NCBI GenBank assembly: GCA_035574475.1
Contig: DATLYR010000202.1
Span: forward strand, 1-33,664
Direction of reading: 5' to 3'
Source: Nevskiales bacterium
GTDB taxonomy: Bacteria; Pseudomonadota; Gammaproteobacteria; Nevskiales; DATLYR01
Length of the DNA: 33,664 bases
Positions 6,328 to 15,063 of the stretch are shown piece after piece (within the stretch, counting starts at the first letter, position 1; each line of letters starts with the position of its first letter). The notes under the pieces are model-generated. The model saw nothing but the letters and a program-made list of their open reading frames with translations. It made no database searches and was not told the origin of the DNA. Made by a program: the position numbers and the translations under genes.

Positions 6328-6541
6328 AGATCTTGACCCGCTAAAGTAGACACTCTGACCTAACGCTGGGCTTCCCACGGTCTAGTTGGCACTTCCGGCC
6401 CATGATTGAGCATAGGAGGGAGTGTATGAGTCAGCAACGATTCACGCCAGAGTTTAAAGAAGAAGCAGTTCGTCAGATCGTCGACCGCGGCCATTCTGTG
6501 GCGGACGTTTCAGCCCGCCTGGGGGTGTCGGCGCATACCAT
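6328..6541 (+). mobile_element. Remnant of an IS3-family element (left end and start of orfA)
   Basis: From about 6332 a segment TGACCCGCTAAAGTAGACAC resembles an IS3-family terminus. From ATG 6426, preceded by AGGAGGG, the frame reads MSQQRFTPEFKEEAV and continues to about VSAHT, the N-terminal helix-turn-helix of IS3 OrfA (about 38 residues of roughly 90-100). It then runs directly into unrelated sequence. OrfB and the right end are missing, so it cannot move by itself. It cut off the last attC of the integron. Confidence 0.75.
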
Positions 6542-6814
6542 CGGCGTGCTCAGCGGAGTGCTGCTGATTGCCTTGGGCGCCGTGTGGGCGCAGTTCCGGC
6601 TCTCGGCCGGGCAGGCGCGGCTGCACCACGGGGCCTGGCTGTATTCCAGCTACATCAACTGGTTTGCCTGCCTGCTCGGCGCACGCTCGGCGCCGGCCGG
6701 ACCACGCCGCTGGTGGAGGGCACGGTCACCGCGCTGCTGGTGAGCGTCGCAGTGGCGTCCTTCATCGCCGTGGGCCTGTCGCTGTGGGGCTTGCGACCCT
6801 CCACCGGAACGTGA
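6542..6814 (+). pseudogene. Broken hydroxylaminobenzene mutase-like membrane protein gene
   Basis: After the IS3 fragment the frame reads GVLSGVLLIALGAVW and then WLYSSYINWFACLLGA, membrane segments like those of hydroxylaminobenzene mutase (HabA/HabB family). Near 6680-6695 the similarity shifts to another frame that continues GAGRTTPLVEGTVTALL and AVGLSLWGLR to a TGA at 6812-6814. The gene thus lacks its N-terminus and carries a frameshift. Intact relatives have about 140-150 residues with four membrane helices and isomerise hydroxylaminobenzene to aminophenol. Confidence 0.6.
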
Positions 6815-6857
6815 CATCGTGCCTCGCATTCATGATGACTGACGCGAGGCTGGGGGT

Positions 6858-7946
6858 GTGAAGCTGAACAGACGGGTATGGATGGCGCTCGTGGCCCTGC
6901 TGCTTGCGCCGGCCGCGCAGGCGGACGAGGAGTTTCGCGAGTGGGTGGCGGAGTTCCGCGACGTCGCTGCCGAACACGGCATCTCGCGCGCGACTTACGA
7001 CCGCGCCTTCCGCGATGTGACCGCGCCGGACCCGGAGGTCATCCGGCTCGCAAATTTCCAGCCGGAGTTCAAGGCGGAGACCTGGGAGTACTTCGACAAC
7101 CGCATCCATGACCGCTCGATCGAGACCGGGCGGGCGATGACGCGCGAGTGGCAGCCCTGGCTGGACAGGATCGAGCAGCGCTTCGGCGTGGATCGGCACA
7201 TCCTGCTCGCGATCTGGTCGCTGGAGTCGAATTACGGTGAGGCGCTCAAGGACCCCAAGGTCATGCGCAACGTGATCCGCTCGCTGGCGACGCTGGCCTA
7301 TGCCGACTCGCGGCGGCGCAAGTACGCGCGCGGGCAACTGATCGCGGCGCTGAAGATCCTGCAGCGCGGTGACATCGACGAGACCCACCTGACCGGCTCC
7401 TGGGCCGGCGCGATGGGGCACACGCAGTTCATTCCCACCAGCTATCAGGCCTATGCGGTGGACATGGATGGCGACGGCCGGCGCGACATCTGGAACTCGG
7501 TGCCGGACGCGCTGGCCAGCGCCGCCAACTTGCTGCGCAAGAACGGCTGGCAGAGCGGCAAGGCCTGGGGGCGCGAGGACGAAGACGGCGACTTCCGCCC
7601 GGACGGTGGCAAGGGCCCGGCCTTCACGCTGTATCAGAACTTCCATGTGATCAAGCGCTACAACAACGCCGACCGCTATGCGCTGGCGGTGGGCCTGCTG
7701 GCCGACCGCATCGCCGGGCGGCCGGGGCTCACGCGCGACTGGAACCGGCCGTTCACGCCGCTGAGTTTCGCCGAGAAGGAAGAACTGCAGCGCCTGCTCA
7801 AGGCCAAAGGTTTCTACGACGGCGAGGTGGATGGCCGCACCGGGCCCAAGACCCGCGAGGCGATCCGTGCCTACCAGCGGCAGGCGGGGCTGGAGGACAA
7901 TGGCTACCCCAGCCGGGAAGTGCTGGCGCGGCTGCGGCGCCCATAG
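6858..7946 (+). CDS. mltB: Lytic murein transglycosylase, MltB family
   Basis: A 362-residue periplasmic enzyme that cleaves the MurNAc-GlcNAc bond of peptidoglycan to leave a 1,6-anhydro end. It starts with GTG 6858 and has a cleavable signal peptide (residues 1-22, ending AQA) without a lipobox, so it is a soluble variant rather than a lipoprotein like E. coli MltB. The SLT_2 catalytic domain covers about 24-300. The catalytic Glu lies in WSLESNYG, followed by MGHTQFIPTSY, NSVPDALASAANLL and a YNNADRYALAV-type segment. A peptidoglycan-binding domain (about 305-360, YDGEVDGRTGPKTREAI) closes the protein. It stands alone just after the integron remnants, and downstream comes a repeat element. 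Confidence 0.94.
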   Translation: MKLNRRVWMALVALLLAPAAQADEEFREWVAEFRDVAAEHGISRATYDRAFRDVTAPDPEVIRLANFQPEFKAETWEYFDNRIHDRSIETGRAMTREWQPWLDRIEQRFGVDRHILLAIWSLESNYGEALKDPKVMRNVIRSLATLAYADSRRRKYARGQLIAALKILQRGDIDETHLTGSWAGAMGHTQFIPTSYQAYAVDMDGDGRRDIWNSVPDALASAANLLRKNGWQSGKAWGREDEDGDFRPDGGKGPAFTLYQNFHVIKRYNNADRYALAVGLLADRIAGRPGLTRDWNRPFTPLSFAEKEELQRLLKAKGFYDGEVDGRTGPKTREAIRAYQRQAGLEDNGYPSREVLARLRRP

Positions 7947-7951
7947 AGAAC

Positions 7952-8039
7952 CTCTGATCAATTCCCTTCGTCATTCCGGCGAAAGCCGGAATCCAGCGAC
8001 TTTCATGGACCCCGGCTTGCGCCGGGGTGACGATCAGAG
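7952..8039. repeat. Two-hairpin interspersed repeat, copy 1 (MITE-like)
   Basis: An 88-bp unit bounded by CTCTGATC (7952-7959) and its perfect complement GATCAGAG (8032-8039). Inside are two hairpins, ATTCCGGCGAAAGCCGGAAT and ACCCCGGCTTGCGCCGGGGT, joined by CCAGCGACTTTC. Copies 2 and 3 are at 8141-8210 and 15064-15195. It occupies most of the 337-base gap after mltB, in which I see no gene. Confidence 0.8.
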
Positions 8040-8140
8040 CTTCCCTGGCCGCGACTTGCCTGGCAACAGGCTTAGGCGGATGCTGTAACGGCAACATCCC
8101 GCGCGGGTTTGCCGTCAGGGGGACTCTGGTCGGTTCCTCA

Positions 8141-8210
8141 CGTTGTTCCGGCGCAGGCAGGAATCCAGCGACTTTCATAGGCTCTGGACCCCGGCTTGCC
8201 GGGGTGACGG
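8141..8210. repeat. Two-hairpin interspersed repeat, copy 2 (degenerate)
   Basis: It shares GGAATCCAGCGACTTTCAT and the hairpin CCCCGGCTTGCCGGGG followed by GTGACG with copy 1. The first hairpin is damaged (TTCCGGCGCAGGCAGGAAT). It lies about 75 bases before the start of the glutamate-synthase-like gene, so its GC-rich stem may end upstream transcription. Confidence 0.75.
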
Positions 8211-8283
8211 AATCAAATCAGGACTTCTTCTGGTCCCCGCGTCGGAAGGATGGCCCGTAGTGCGCCGTGGCAAGGGGGTGGCC

Positions 8284-9909
8284 ATGCAGCTGCGACACTG
8301 GATACCGACGCGTTTCTGGTTCTTTGCCGGCTGCGTGCTGGCCTTCCTCGCCAGCACGGCGGCGATGCCCTGGCAGCCCTGGCTGCTGCCGGCGGTGCTG
8401 GTGACCGGCGTGCTCAGCCTGCTCGGCACCTGGGACATGCTGCAGACGCGGCAGGCGATCCGCCGCAACTACCCGATCCTCGCGCACCTGCGTTTCTTCC
8501 TCGAGTTCATCCGGCCCGAGATCCGCCAGTACTTCCTCGAGTCGGAGACCGAGAAGATCCCGTTCTCGCGCGCACAGCGCTCGCTGGTGTACCAGCGCGC
8601 CAAGAACGTGATCGACAAACGCCCCTACGGCACGCTGCTCGACCCTTACGCGGCGCACTATGAGTGGATCAACCACTCGATGAACCCGGTGAAGATCAAA
8701 GACCCGGATTTTCGCGTGATGATGGGCGAGGGCAGCTGCGCGCAGCCGTACTCGCACTCGGTGTTCAGCATCTCGGCGATGAGCTTCGGCGCGCTGTCGG
8801 CGAACGCCATCCGCGCGCTGAACATCGGTGCGAAGAAGGGCGGTTTTGCCCATGACACCGGCGAGGGCGGCATCAGCAGCTACCACCGCGAGCACGGCGG
8901 CGACCTGATCTGGGAGATCGGCAGCGGCTACTTCGGCTGCCGTAATCCGGATGGCAGCTTCAGCGAGGAAAGGTTCGCGCAGGAGGCGCAGACGCCGCAG
9001 GTCAAGATGATCGAGCTGAAGATCAGCCAGGGCGCCAAGCCAGGCTACGGCGGCGTGCTACCGGGCCCCAAGGTGACCGAGGAGATCGCCCGGGCGCGTG
9101 GCGTGCCGGCGGGCGTTGACTGCGTCTCGCCGGCGCGGCATTCGGCGTTCTCGACGCCGATCGGGATGCTGCAGTTCATCGCGAAGCTGCGCGCACTGTC
9201 CGGCGGCAAGCCGACCGGCTTCAAGTACTGCCTGGGGCATCCCTGGGAATTCTTCGCCATCTGCAAGGCGATGCTGGAAACCGGCATCACGCCGGATTTC
9301 ATCGTGGTGGACGGCGCCGAGGGCGGCACCGGCGCGGCGCCAGTGGAGTTCACCGACCACGTCGGCACGCCGCTGCAGGAAGGGCTGCTGCTGACGCACA
9401 ACACGCTGGTGGGGCTGAACCTGCGCAGGAAGATCCGGCTCGGCGCCAGCGGCAAGATCGTCTCGGCCTTCGAGATCGCGCGCACCATGGCGCTGGGCGC
9501 CGACTGGTGCAACTCCGGGCGCGGCTTCATGTTCGCGCTCGGCTGCATCATGGCGCAGACCTGTCATACCGGTAAATGCCCGACCGGCGTCACCACGCAG
9601 AGCTGGCTGCGGCAGCGGGCGCTGCACGTGCCGGACAAAGGCGAGCGCGTGTATCACTTCCATCGCAATACCCTGCTGGCGCTGGCAGAGCTGGTCGGCT
9701 CGGCGGGCTTGACGCATCCGAGCCAGCTGCGGCCCTACCACATCGTGCGCCGCGTCTCGATGAACGAGGTCAAGCTGGTGTCGAACCTGATCCGCTTCCT
9801 GCGGCCCGGCGAGTTGCTGGCCGGGCCCACCGAGCACGAGGTGTACAAATACTTCTGGCCGATGGCGCGGCCGGACAGTTTCGAACCCGCGCGGGTGACG
9901 ACGCGCTGA
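8284..9909 (+). CDS. Membrane-anchored FMN-binding glutamate synthase family protein
   Basis: A 541-residue protein resembling the central FMN/synthase domain of glutamate synthase (GltB), without amidotransferase or GltD parts. Start ATG 8284 is preceded by AAGGGGG. Residues 1-50 contain two hydrophobic segments (FWFFAGCVLAFLAS and LLPAVLVTGVLSLLG). The TIM barrel follows at about 130-500, with SISAMSFGALS, GEGGIS, GAKPGYGGVLPG, VDGAEGGTGAAP and the cysteine pattern CIMAQTCHTGKC (C-x5-C-x4-C), which binds the 3Fe-4S cluster in this family. Members occur widely as stand-alone proteins of uncertain substrate, so I do not call it GltB. It converges with the exporter gene, with only 15 bases between stops. 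Confidence 0.88.
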   Translation: MQLRHWIPTRFWFFAGCVLAFLASTAAMPWQPWLLPAVLVTGVLSLLGTWDMLQTRQAIRRNYPILAHLRFFLEFIRPEIRQYFLESETEKIPFSRAQRSLVYQRAKNVIDKRPYGTLLDPYAAHYEWINHSMNPVKIKDPDFRVMMGEGSCAQPYSHSVFSISAMSFGALSANAIRALNIGAKKGGFAHDTGEGGISSYHREHGGDLIWEIGSGYFGCRNPDGSFSEERFAQEAQTPQVKMIELKISQGAKPGYGGVLPGPKVTEEIARARGVPAGVDCVSPARHSAFSTPIGMLQFIAKLRALSGGKPTGFKYCLGHPWEFFAICKAMLETGITPDFIVVDGAEGGTGAAPVEFTDHVGTPLQEGLLLTHNTLVGLNLRRKIRLGASGKIVSAFEIARTMALGADWCNSGRGFMFALGCIMAQTCHTGKCPTGVTTQSWLRQRALHVPDKGERVYHFHRNTLLALAELVGSAGLTHPSQLRPYHIVRRVSMNEVKLVSNLIRFLRPGELLAGPTEHEVYKYFWPMARPDSFEPARVTTR

Positions 9910-9924
9910 CGGTGCCCATTTCCA

Positions 9925-12327
9925 CTAGTCGCGGATGACCGCGTCGGCGTCACCGGTGAGGTCCTCGCCGGCGTGCTTGAGCTCCTCGTGCGCGAAGAAG
10001 TGCGCCAGCGCCGGGATGACGAAGATCGCGCCGAGCATGTTGGCGGTGAAGGCGAACAGCAGCAACATGCCCATGTCTTCCTGGAACTGCAGCTTGGACC
10101 AGATCCAGGTGACCACGCTGACGCCGAGGCCGATGCCAGTGAAGATCACCGCTTTGCCGGTCTGGCGCAGCGTGTGGTAGTAGGCCTCTTCGAGCGCCAC
10201 ACCGCGGCGCAGACCTTCCGCCATCACGCTGTAGATGTAGATGCCGTAATCCACGCCGATGCCGGAGGCGAGCGCCAGCACCGGCAGCGTGGCGACCTTC
10301 TGGCCGATGTCGAGCAGCACCATCAGCCCGTAGCCCATGAGCGTGACCAGCGACAGCGGCACCGCCACGCAGATCACGCCGGAGAAGGTGCGGAAGGACA
10401 GGAACAGGAACACCAGGATCACCAGGTACACGTAACCGACCACCGGGATCTCGTTGCGCTTGACCTCCTCGTTGGTGGCGGCCATCACGCCGACGTTGCC
10501 GGAGGCGAGGCGGAACTTCACCCGCCGGTCCTGGTTCATGTGTTCTTCGTAGTGCTTCACCCGGGCGACGAGATGCTCGATGGTCTCGGCCTTGTGGTCG
10601 CGGGTGAAGATGAACAGCGCCAGCGCGTCGCAGTCGTCGTTGAGGAAGCCGGTGGTGGTCGGCACCAGCGCGGTGGACTGCGCCAGCGCATAGGCGTTGC
10701 GCGGCAGCACCTCGGCGCTCGGGCGGCCCTCGTTGAGGCCCTCGTAGGCCAGCTTGGCCAGGTCCAGCAGCGAGAGCACGTCGCGCACGCCATCCTGGTT
10801 GTACATGTACCAGGAGAAGCGGTCGATCTCGCTCATGATGCTGTAGTCGATGCAGGCATCGGGCACCGTCTCGGCGATGACCTTGAGCTGGTCCACGCCC
10901 ATCGCGAAGTTGGCGGCGATCTCGCGCGCATCCTGATTGAAACGCGAGTCGGGCCGCAGTTCGGGCACGCCCTCGGTGGTCTCACCGATGCGCACCTGCG
11001 GGTACAGCCAGGCGGCCACGCCGAACAGCACGGCAACCACGACCAGTACCGCCGTGGCTGGCCCGCGGCGCGTGATCTTGGCGATCTGACGCCACGCGTT
11101 GTCGCCGAGTCGTTCGCGCAGCGCCTGCTTCTGCTTGAAGGCCTCGACGTTGCCCAGGCGCATGTAAGTCAGCAAGGCCGGCATCATGACCTTGTTGGTA
11201 ATGATTACGCCGGCCATGCCGAAGGCGGCGTTGAGCGACATCTCGCGGATGACGTCGATGTTGATCAGGTAGATGGTGGCGAAGCCGGCGACGTCGGTGA
11301 TCAGCGCTGCCACGCCGGGGATGGCCAGCTTGCGGAAGGTGTGGACCGAGGCCTCGTAGCTGTCGAGGTTGTGGGTATAAATCTCGTGTGCCCAGTTGTT
11401 GACGTACTGCACACCGTGGCTCACCGACACCGACAGGATCAGGAACGGCACCAGGATCGCAAAGGGGTCCAGCCCGTAGCCGATGACGTGCAGCAGGCCC
11501 AGCTCCCAGATGCAGGCGATCCCGGACACGAACATCACCAGCGTGGACAGGCCGAAGGAGCCGACGTAGATCCACAGCAGCAGGCTCGTCAGCAGCAGGC
11601 TGATGACGAAGAACGCACCGACCTCGAACGAGGCGTCGGTCATGTCGTCCACGACCTTGGCGAAGCCGATGATGTGCACGGTGACGCCGGCGTTCTCGTA
11701 CTTGGCGCGGATTTCTTCGAGCTTGTCGCCGACCTTGACGTAGTCCAATGGCTGATTGGTCTCGGGGTCCGTTTCCAGCAGCTCGACCGCGATCAGCGCG
11801 GCGGTCTGGTCCTCGGACACCAGCCGGCCGACCACGTTGGCCTTGCCGACGTTGATGCGGATGCGTTCCATCATCTCCGGCGTCGGCGTGTAGTCGGACG
11901 GGATCACGTTGGCGCCGGCCAGCCCGTCCTCGATCACTTCCACGTACAGGATGCTGGGCGCGAAGATCGAGGTGACACGCGCACGGTCCACGCCGGGGAT
12001 GAAGAACACCTCGTCGTGCACCTGACGCAGGGTTTCCATGAACTCGGGCCGGTAGATGTCGCCCGCGTGCGACTTGAGCGCCACCAGCACCGTGTTGGCC
12101 CCGCCGAAGTCCTTGTAGTACTCGAGAAAGGTCTGCATGTAGGGATGTTCTTTGGGGACCATCTTCAGCCAGCCGGCTTGTGGCTTGAGCTGCGCGGCGT
12201 GCCAGGCAAAGAACGCGGTCAGCGCGAACAGCACGGCCAGTGTGATCTTGCGGTACTCGAAGATCGGCGGCTCGACCTTCTTCAGGACCCACAGGGTAAA
12301 GGAGGGTTTGCGGGCGGGTGTGGCCAT
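9925..12327 (-). CDS. RND/MMPL-superfamily exporter
   Basis: An 800-residue inner-membrane protein with the internal duplication of RND permeases: a first helix at about 28-48, a large periplasmic loop (about 50-215), five helices (about 220-385), another helix near 415-435, a second periplasmic loop (about 440-615) and five helices (about 620-780). The second half carries GIGVDYGIYIYSVMAEG, the conserved MMPL/SSD segment with the charged Asp used for proton coupling. ATG 12325-12327 has AGGAG nine bases upstream. It is the last gene of a minus-strand group after a Ycf48-like and a phosphodiesterase gene. RND exporters of this COG1033 type are often paired with Ycf48-like proteins and are thought to move lipids or hydrophobic compounds. 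The cargo is unknown, and no adaptor or TolC gene is present. Confidence 0.9.
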   Translation of the reverse strand: MATPARKPSFTLWVLKKVEPPIFEYRKITLAVLFALTAFFAWHAAQLKPQAGWLKMVPKEHPYMQTFLEYYKDFGGANTVLVALKSHAGDIYRPEFMETLRQVHDEVFFIPGVDRARVTSIFAPSILYVEVIEDGLAGANVIPSDYTPTPEMMERIRINVGKANVVGRLVSEDQTAALIAVELLETDPETNQPLDYVKVGDKLEEIRAKYENAGVTVHIIGFAKVVDDMTDASFEVGAFFVISLLLTSLLLWIYVGSFGLSTLVMFVSGIACIWELGLLHVIGYGLDPFAILVPFLILSVSVSHGVQYVNNWAHEIYTHNLDSYEASVHTFRKLAIPGVAALITDVAGFATIYLINIDVIREMSLNAAFGMAGVIITNKVMMPALLTYMRLGNVEAFKQKQALRERLGDNAWRQIAKITRRGPATAVLVVVAVLFGVAAWLYPQVRIGETTEGVPELRPDSRFNQDAREIAANFAMGVDQLKVIAETVPDACIDYSIMSEIDRFSWYMYNQDGVRDVLSLLDLAKLAYEGLNEGRPSAEVLPRNAYALAQSTALVPTTTGFLNDDCDALALFIFTRDHKAETIEHLVARVKHYEEHMNQDRRVKFRLASGNVGVMAATNEEVKRNEIPVVGYVYLVILVFLFLSFRTFSGVICVAVPLSLVTLMGYGLMVLLDIGQKVATLPVLALASGIGVDYGIYIYSVMAEGLRRGVALEEAYYHTLRQTGKAVIFTGIGLGVSVVTWIWSKLQFQEDMGMLLLFAFTANMLGAIFVIPALAHFFAHEELKHAGEDLTGDADAVIRD

Positions 12328-12348
12328 GCGGGGGGGCTCCTGCCGGGC

Positions 12349-13404
12349 TCAGTTCAGGGCGCCGAGATCGACCACACCGCGCTTGCCGACGCCGATCAGC
12401 CGGCCGCGCCAGATGAAGAGGTCAGCCAGCGTTGCGTCGGTGGGTAGTCTGACCGGCTCGAGCGTGCCGGCGGCCAGCCGCGTTCTCTGGGCCAGGCCGT
12501 TGACGCCTGCGAGCAACACCTCACCGTCGGGCAGCGGCGTGGCGCCGAACATGCTCTCGTACAGGCCGCCGGCCAGATATCGCCAGCCCATGGCTGCGAC
12601 CTTTTTTGGGTCCTCGACCATGACGCGGCTGGGCGGATCGAAGGTCGCCGGGTCCTGCTTCGCGGCGGCGGTGACGTCCAGCGAGACGTACGTATGTCCA
12701 CGCAGGCCGTACACCAGTACGCCGCGCGTGCCCAGTGGCACGGCGCCGAAGAAGCTGCCGTTGTAAGGCGAGTCGAGCATGGTCCAGGTCGCGCCGTTGT
12801 CGGCCGACCAGGCCATCAGGCTTTTTTCGCCGGCGATGAACAGCGTGCCGTCGCCGAGCCGCTCGATGGCGTTGAAATGCAGGCCGAGGTCGGTCAGCGG
12901 AAACTGGCGCGGCTGCCAGCTGCGGCCGCCATCCGCGGTGACGAGGTAGGTGCCGTAGCCGCCGACGGCGATGCCGTTCTGTGCGTCGAGCATAAGGATG
13001 TCGTAGAGCTGGCGCGCCTCGGCGTCATAGTGCTGCAGCTGCCAGCTGTCGCCGCCGTCGGCGCTGTGCAGGATGGCGGCGTCGTAGCCGACTGCCCAGC
13101 CGCGGTTCGGGTCGAGGAAACGCGCGCGGGTGAGCATGACGTTGACCGGCGAGGGCACCTGTTTCCAGGTCTTGCCGTCATCGGAAACCACGATGTTGCC
13201 GCGCTGGCCCACGGCCACCAATCGTTTGCCGGTGTCGGTGATGTCGATCAGGCGGTACTTCGCCGCCAGGGGCGCGGCAAGCGCGGGCTGCGGCTTGAGC
13301 GAATGCGGCGGTGGTTCGCCGCCGGCCTTTTCCTGGGCGGAAGCCGGCAGGGCCAGCGCCGCCAGGGTGGCGAGCACGAGCCGGTACGGGCAGCGGTCAC
13401 GCAT
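12349..13404 (-). CDS. Ycf48/BNR-like beta-propeller protein, secreted
   Basis: A 351-residue protein from ATG 13402-13404, preceded by GGGGGAG on the minus strand; a longer frame reaches 13530 but its N-terminus is proline/arginine-rich and unlikely. A signal peptide ends at about ALPASAQ (residue 22). The body has repeated BNR/Asp-box units: VVSDDGKTWKQ, LHSADGGDSWQL, VTADGGRSWQP and AWSADNGATWTM. This is a seven-bladed propeller of the photosystem II assembly factor Ycf48 family, used in non-photosynthetic bacteria for unrelated envelope roles. It lies 21 bases upstream of the RND exporter and is probably translated from the same message, suggesting a periplasmic partner of that exporter. 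Confidence 0.88.
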   Translation of the reverse strand: MRDRCPYRLVLATLAALALPASAQEKAGGEPPPHSLKPQPALAAPLAAKYRLIDITDTGKRLVAVGQRGNIVVSDDGKTWKQVPSPVNVMLTRARFLDPNRGWAVGYDAAILHSADGGDSWQLQHYDAEARQLYDILMLDAQNGIAVGGYGTYLVTADGGRSWQPRQFPLTDLGLHFNAIERLGDGTLFIAGEKSLMAWSADNGATWTMLDSPYNGSFFGAVPLGTRGVLVYGLRGHTYVSLDVTAAAKQDPATFDPPSRVMVEDPKKVAAMGWRYLAGGLYESMFGATPLPDGEVLLAGVNGLAQRTRLAAGTLEPVRLPTDATLADLFIWRGRLIGVGKRGVVDLGALN

Positions 13405-13564
13405 GGTCTCCCCCGCAAGGCCAGGGTTCGCGTGCTTTGTCCTTGGCGCGGCGGCAGTGGGCCCGCGGCGGCGTCTGGCCTTGCGAGGATTCTCCGGCCC
13501 ATCCGGGCGGAGGCGCATTGGTCGGCGCACGGCCGGGGCCGGGCGCTGCGGCCAAGTGCGGCGG

Positions 13565-15022
13565 CTAGCGCAGGACGCCGCAGCGTGTGGGCGGAGCGGC
13601 GAGGTCGAAGGCCTCGGTCAGCACGCGCCCGTCGAAGCCATCGCCGTTCATGCCGAACAGCCAGGCCACGGTGGGTGCGACATCTACGTTCTCGGATTGT
13701 GCCGGGCGGCGCTCGAAGTGGTCCACCGGCTCGTCCGGTTCGGCGATCGTCTGTGCGCGCACGAAGGGCGCGCCACCGCCGATCATGAAGGTATTGTGCA
13801 GCGTGATCTTGTGCGCGTGATTGCCGGGGATTGGGTTGGACTGCGGGCTCGGATCGCTGAAGCGCCAGCCGGGCGCGGCGGAGGCGACCAGATCGCCGAT
13901 GTTTTCATGCCGTGCGCGGAAGTGATCGGGCAGCTGGGCGGTGATACCGTCGGGGTCCAGGCTGTTCGGTTCCCGGTACCACGCGTCCTGGACCCCGGGC
14001 AGGGCGAGCAGTGCGGTGCGTGCCATCAGCAGTTTGCTCTCGCGCATCGGGTCTGCGGGGTTGGTCAGGTAGAAACTCTCGGCGCCGCCGTTCTGGATCG
14101 GAAACAGGCCCAGCGGTCCGACCACGCTGCTGACGTTGATGAAATTCTGGGGCGTGGACCAGTCCATGCCGTGGTCGCTGACGATGAACACCACGCTTTT
14201 CTCCCAGCGCCCGGCCTGCTGCAGCGCCAGGATGAAGCGCTGGATCTGCAGGTCGGTCTCCGCCAGCACCGCATTGCGCAGCAGCGGCACCCCGGTGATG
14301 CCGGTTTCGTCGGCGTGGCCCATGCGGTCCACCTGACCCAGGTTGATGAACATGAAGTCAGCATTGGGCAGCTGCGCCAGGGCCGCGTTCATGGTGGCGA
14401 CATCCGGCGTCAGGCCGGCCGGGCTGGGAATGAAGGTCGGATCCTCGGTCGGGTTGAAATGCTGGTCCGGGGCGACATTGAGGCCGCAGTCCGTGCCCGA
14501 GAACCCGCAGTCGGAAAACACCTCGTACAGGTAATCCTTGGACAACGCCGCGGCGGTGCGGATGTTGGGGCATTCGTCCTTGATGCGGGTGAACAAGGTC
14601 TTGACCTCCAGCTCCGAAGGCAGCGAGAGGTCGCGGTCCTCGGGTTCGCCCTGGCGGTTCCAGTAGGTGTTGGATGGGATGCCGCTGCGCTGCGGATACA
14701 CGCCGGTCATCATGGCGACGTGGTTGGGAATGGTTTCGGCGTAGAACACCGCGCGGCTTTCGGTGTAGGTGGTGGCCGCGTCCTGGAAGGCTGCCAGCGT
14801 CGGGGTCGGCGTCAGCGGCGCACCGATTTCCTGCGGCATCAGGCTATCGACCACGATCACGAACACGCCGAGGTCGGCGCGCTGGTCGGGCGGCACGCCG
14901 CCGCCTGCATCATTGCTGCCGCCGCTGCCGCTGCAGCCGGCCAGCAGCGCCAGGCCCAAGCCGATGCCCAGGCCGGCGGCGGAAAGGGGGGCTGAGGGGC
15001 TCATGAACCGCATAGCCTGCAT
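13565..15022 (-). CDS. Alkaline phosphatase-superfamily phosphodiesterase, predicted lipoprotein
   Basis: A 485-residue member of the nucleotide pyrophosphatase/type I phosphodiesterase family. The N-terminus has a lipobox (LALLAGCSG), so it is probably anchored to a membrane facing the periplasm. Metal and nucleophile residues are visible: Asp in VIVVDSLMPQ, the nucleophile Thr in ETIPNHVAMMTG, Asp and His in DRMGHADE, Asp-His in SDHGMDW, and the late His in GNHAHK. The start is uncertain: ATGs at 15022, 15013 and 15004 are in frame and none has a strong ribosome-binding site. The first of the minus-strand trio with the Ycf48-like and RND genes, with a 160-base gap after it. It should hydrolyse a phosphodiester or phosphomonoester; substrate unknown. 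Confidence 0.88.
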   Translation of the reverse strand: MQAMRFMSPSAPLSAAGLGIGLGLALLAGCSGSGGSNDAGGGVPPDQRADLGVFVIVVDSLMPQEIGAPLTPTPTLAAFQDAATTYTESRAVFYAETIPNHVAMMTGVYPQRSGIPSNTYWNRQGEPEDRDLSLPSELEVKTLFTRIKDECPNIRTAAALSKDYLYEVFSDCGFSGTDCGLNVAPDQHFNPTEDPTFIPSPAGLTPDVATMNAALAQLPNADFMFINLGQVDRMGHADETGITGVPLLRNAVLAETDLQIQRFILALQQAGRWEKSVVFIVSDHGMDWSTPQNFINVSSVVGPLGLFPIQNGGAESFYLTNPADPMRESKLLMARTALLALPGVQDAWYREPNSLDPDGITAQLPDHFRARHENIGDLVASAAPGWRFSDPSPQSNPIPGNHAHKITLHNTFMIGGGAPFVRAQTIAEPDEPVDHFERRPAQSENVDVAPTVAWLFGMNGDGFDGRVLTEAFDLAAPPTRCGVLR

Positions 15023-15063
15023 TCTACCCGTGACAGGGGGATGAATGCCTGCCCGGCGGTCAG

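Noticed and set aside
6350-6380. CTGACCTAACGCTGGGC read as the right half of the last attC
   Set aside because: TAACGC is on the wrong strand for an R' core and the arm does not pair with 6301-6327; it is more likely IS3 end sequence.
9973-12447. An 824-codon open frame on the plus strand opposite the RND exporter
   Set aside because: His/Asp/Gln/Val-rich composition without any recognisable motif; it is the antisense shadow of a high-GC membrane protein gene. The same holds for the 1179-codon plus-strand frame at 15265-18804.
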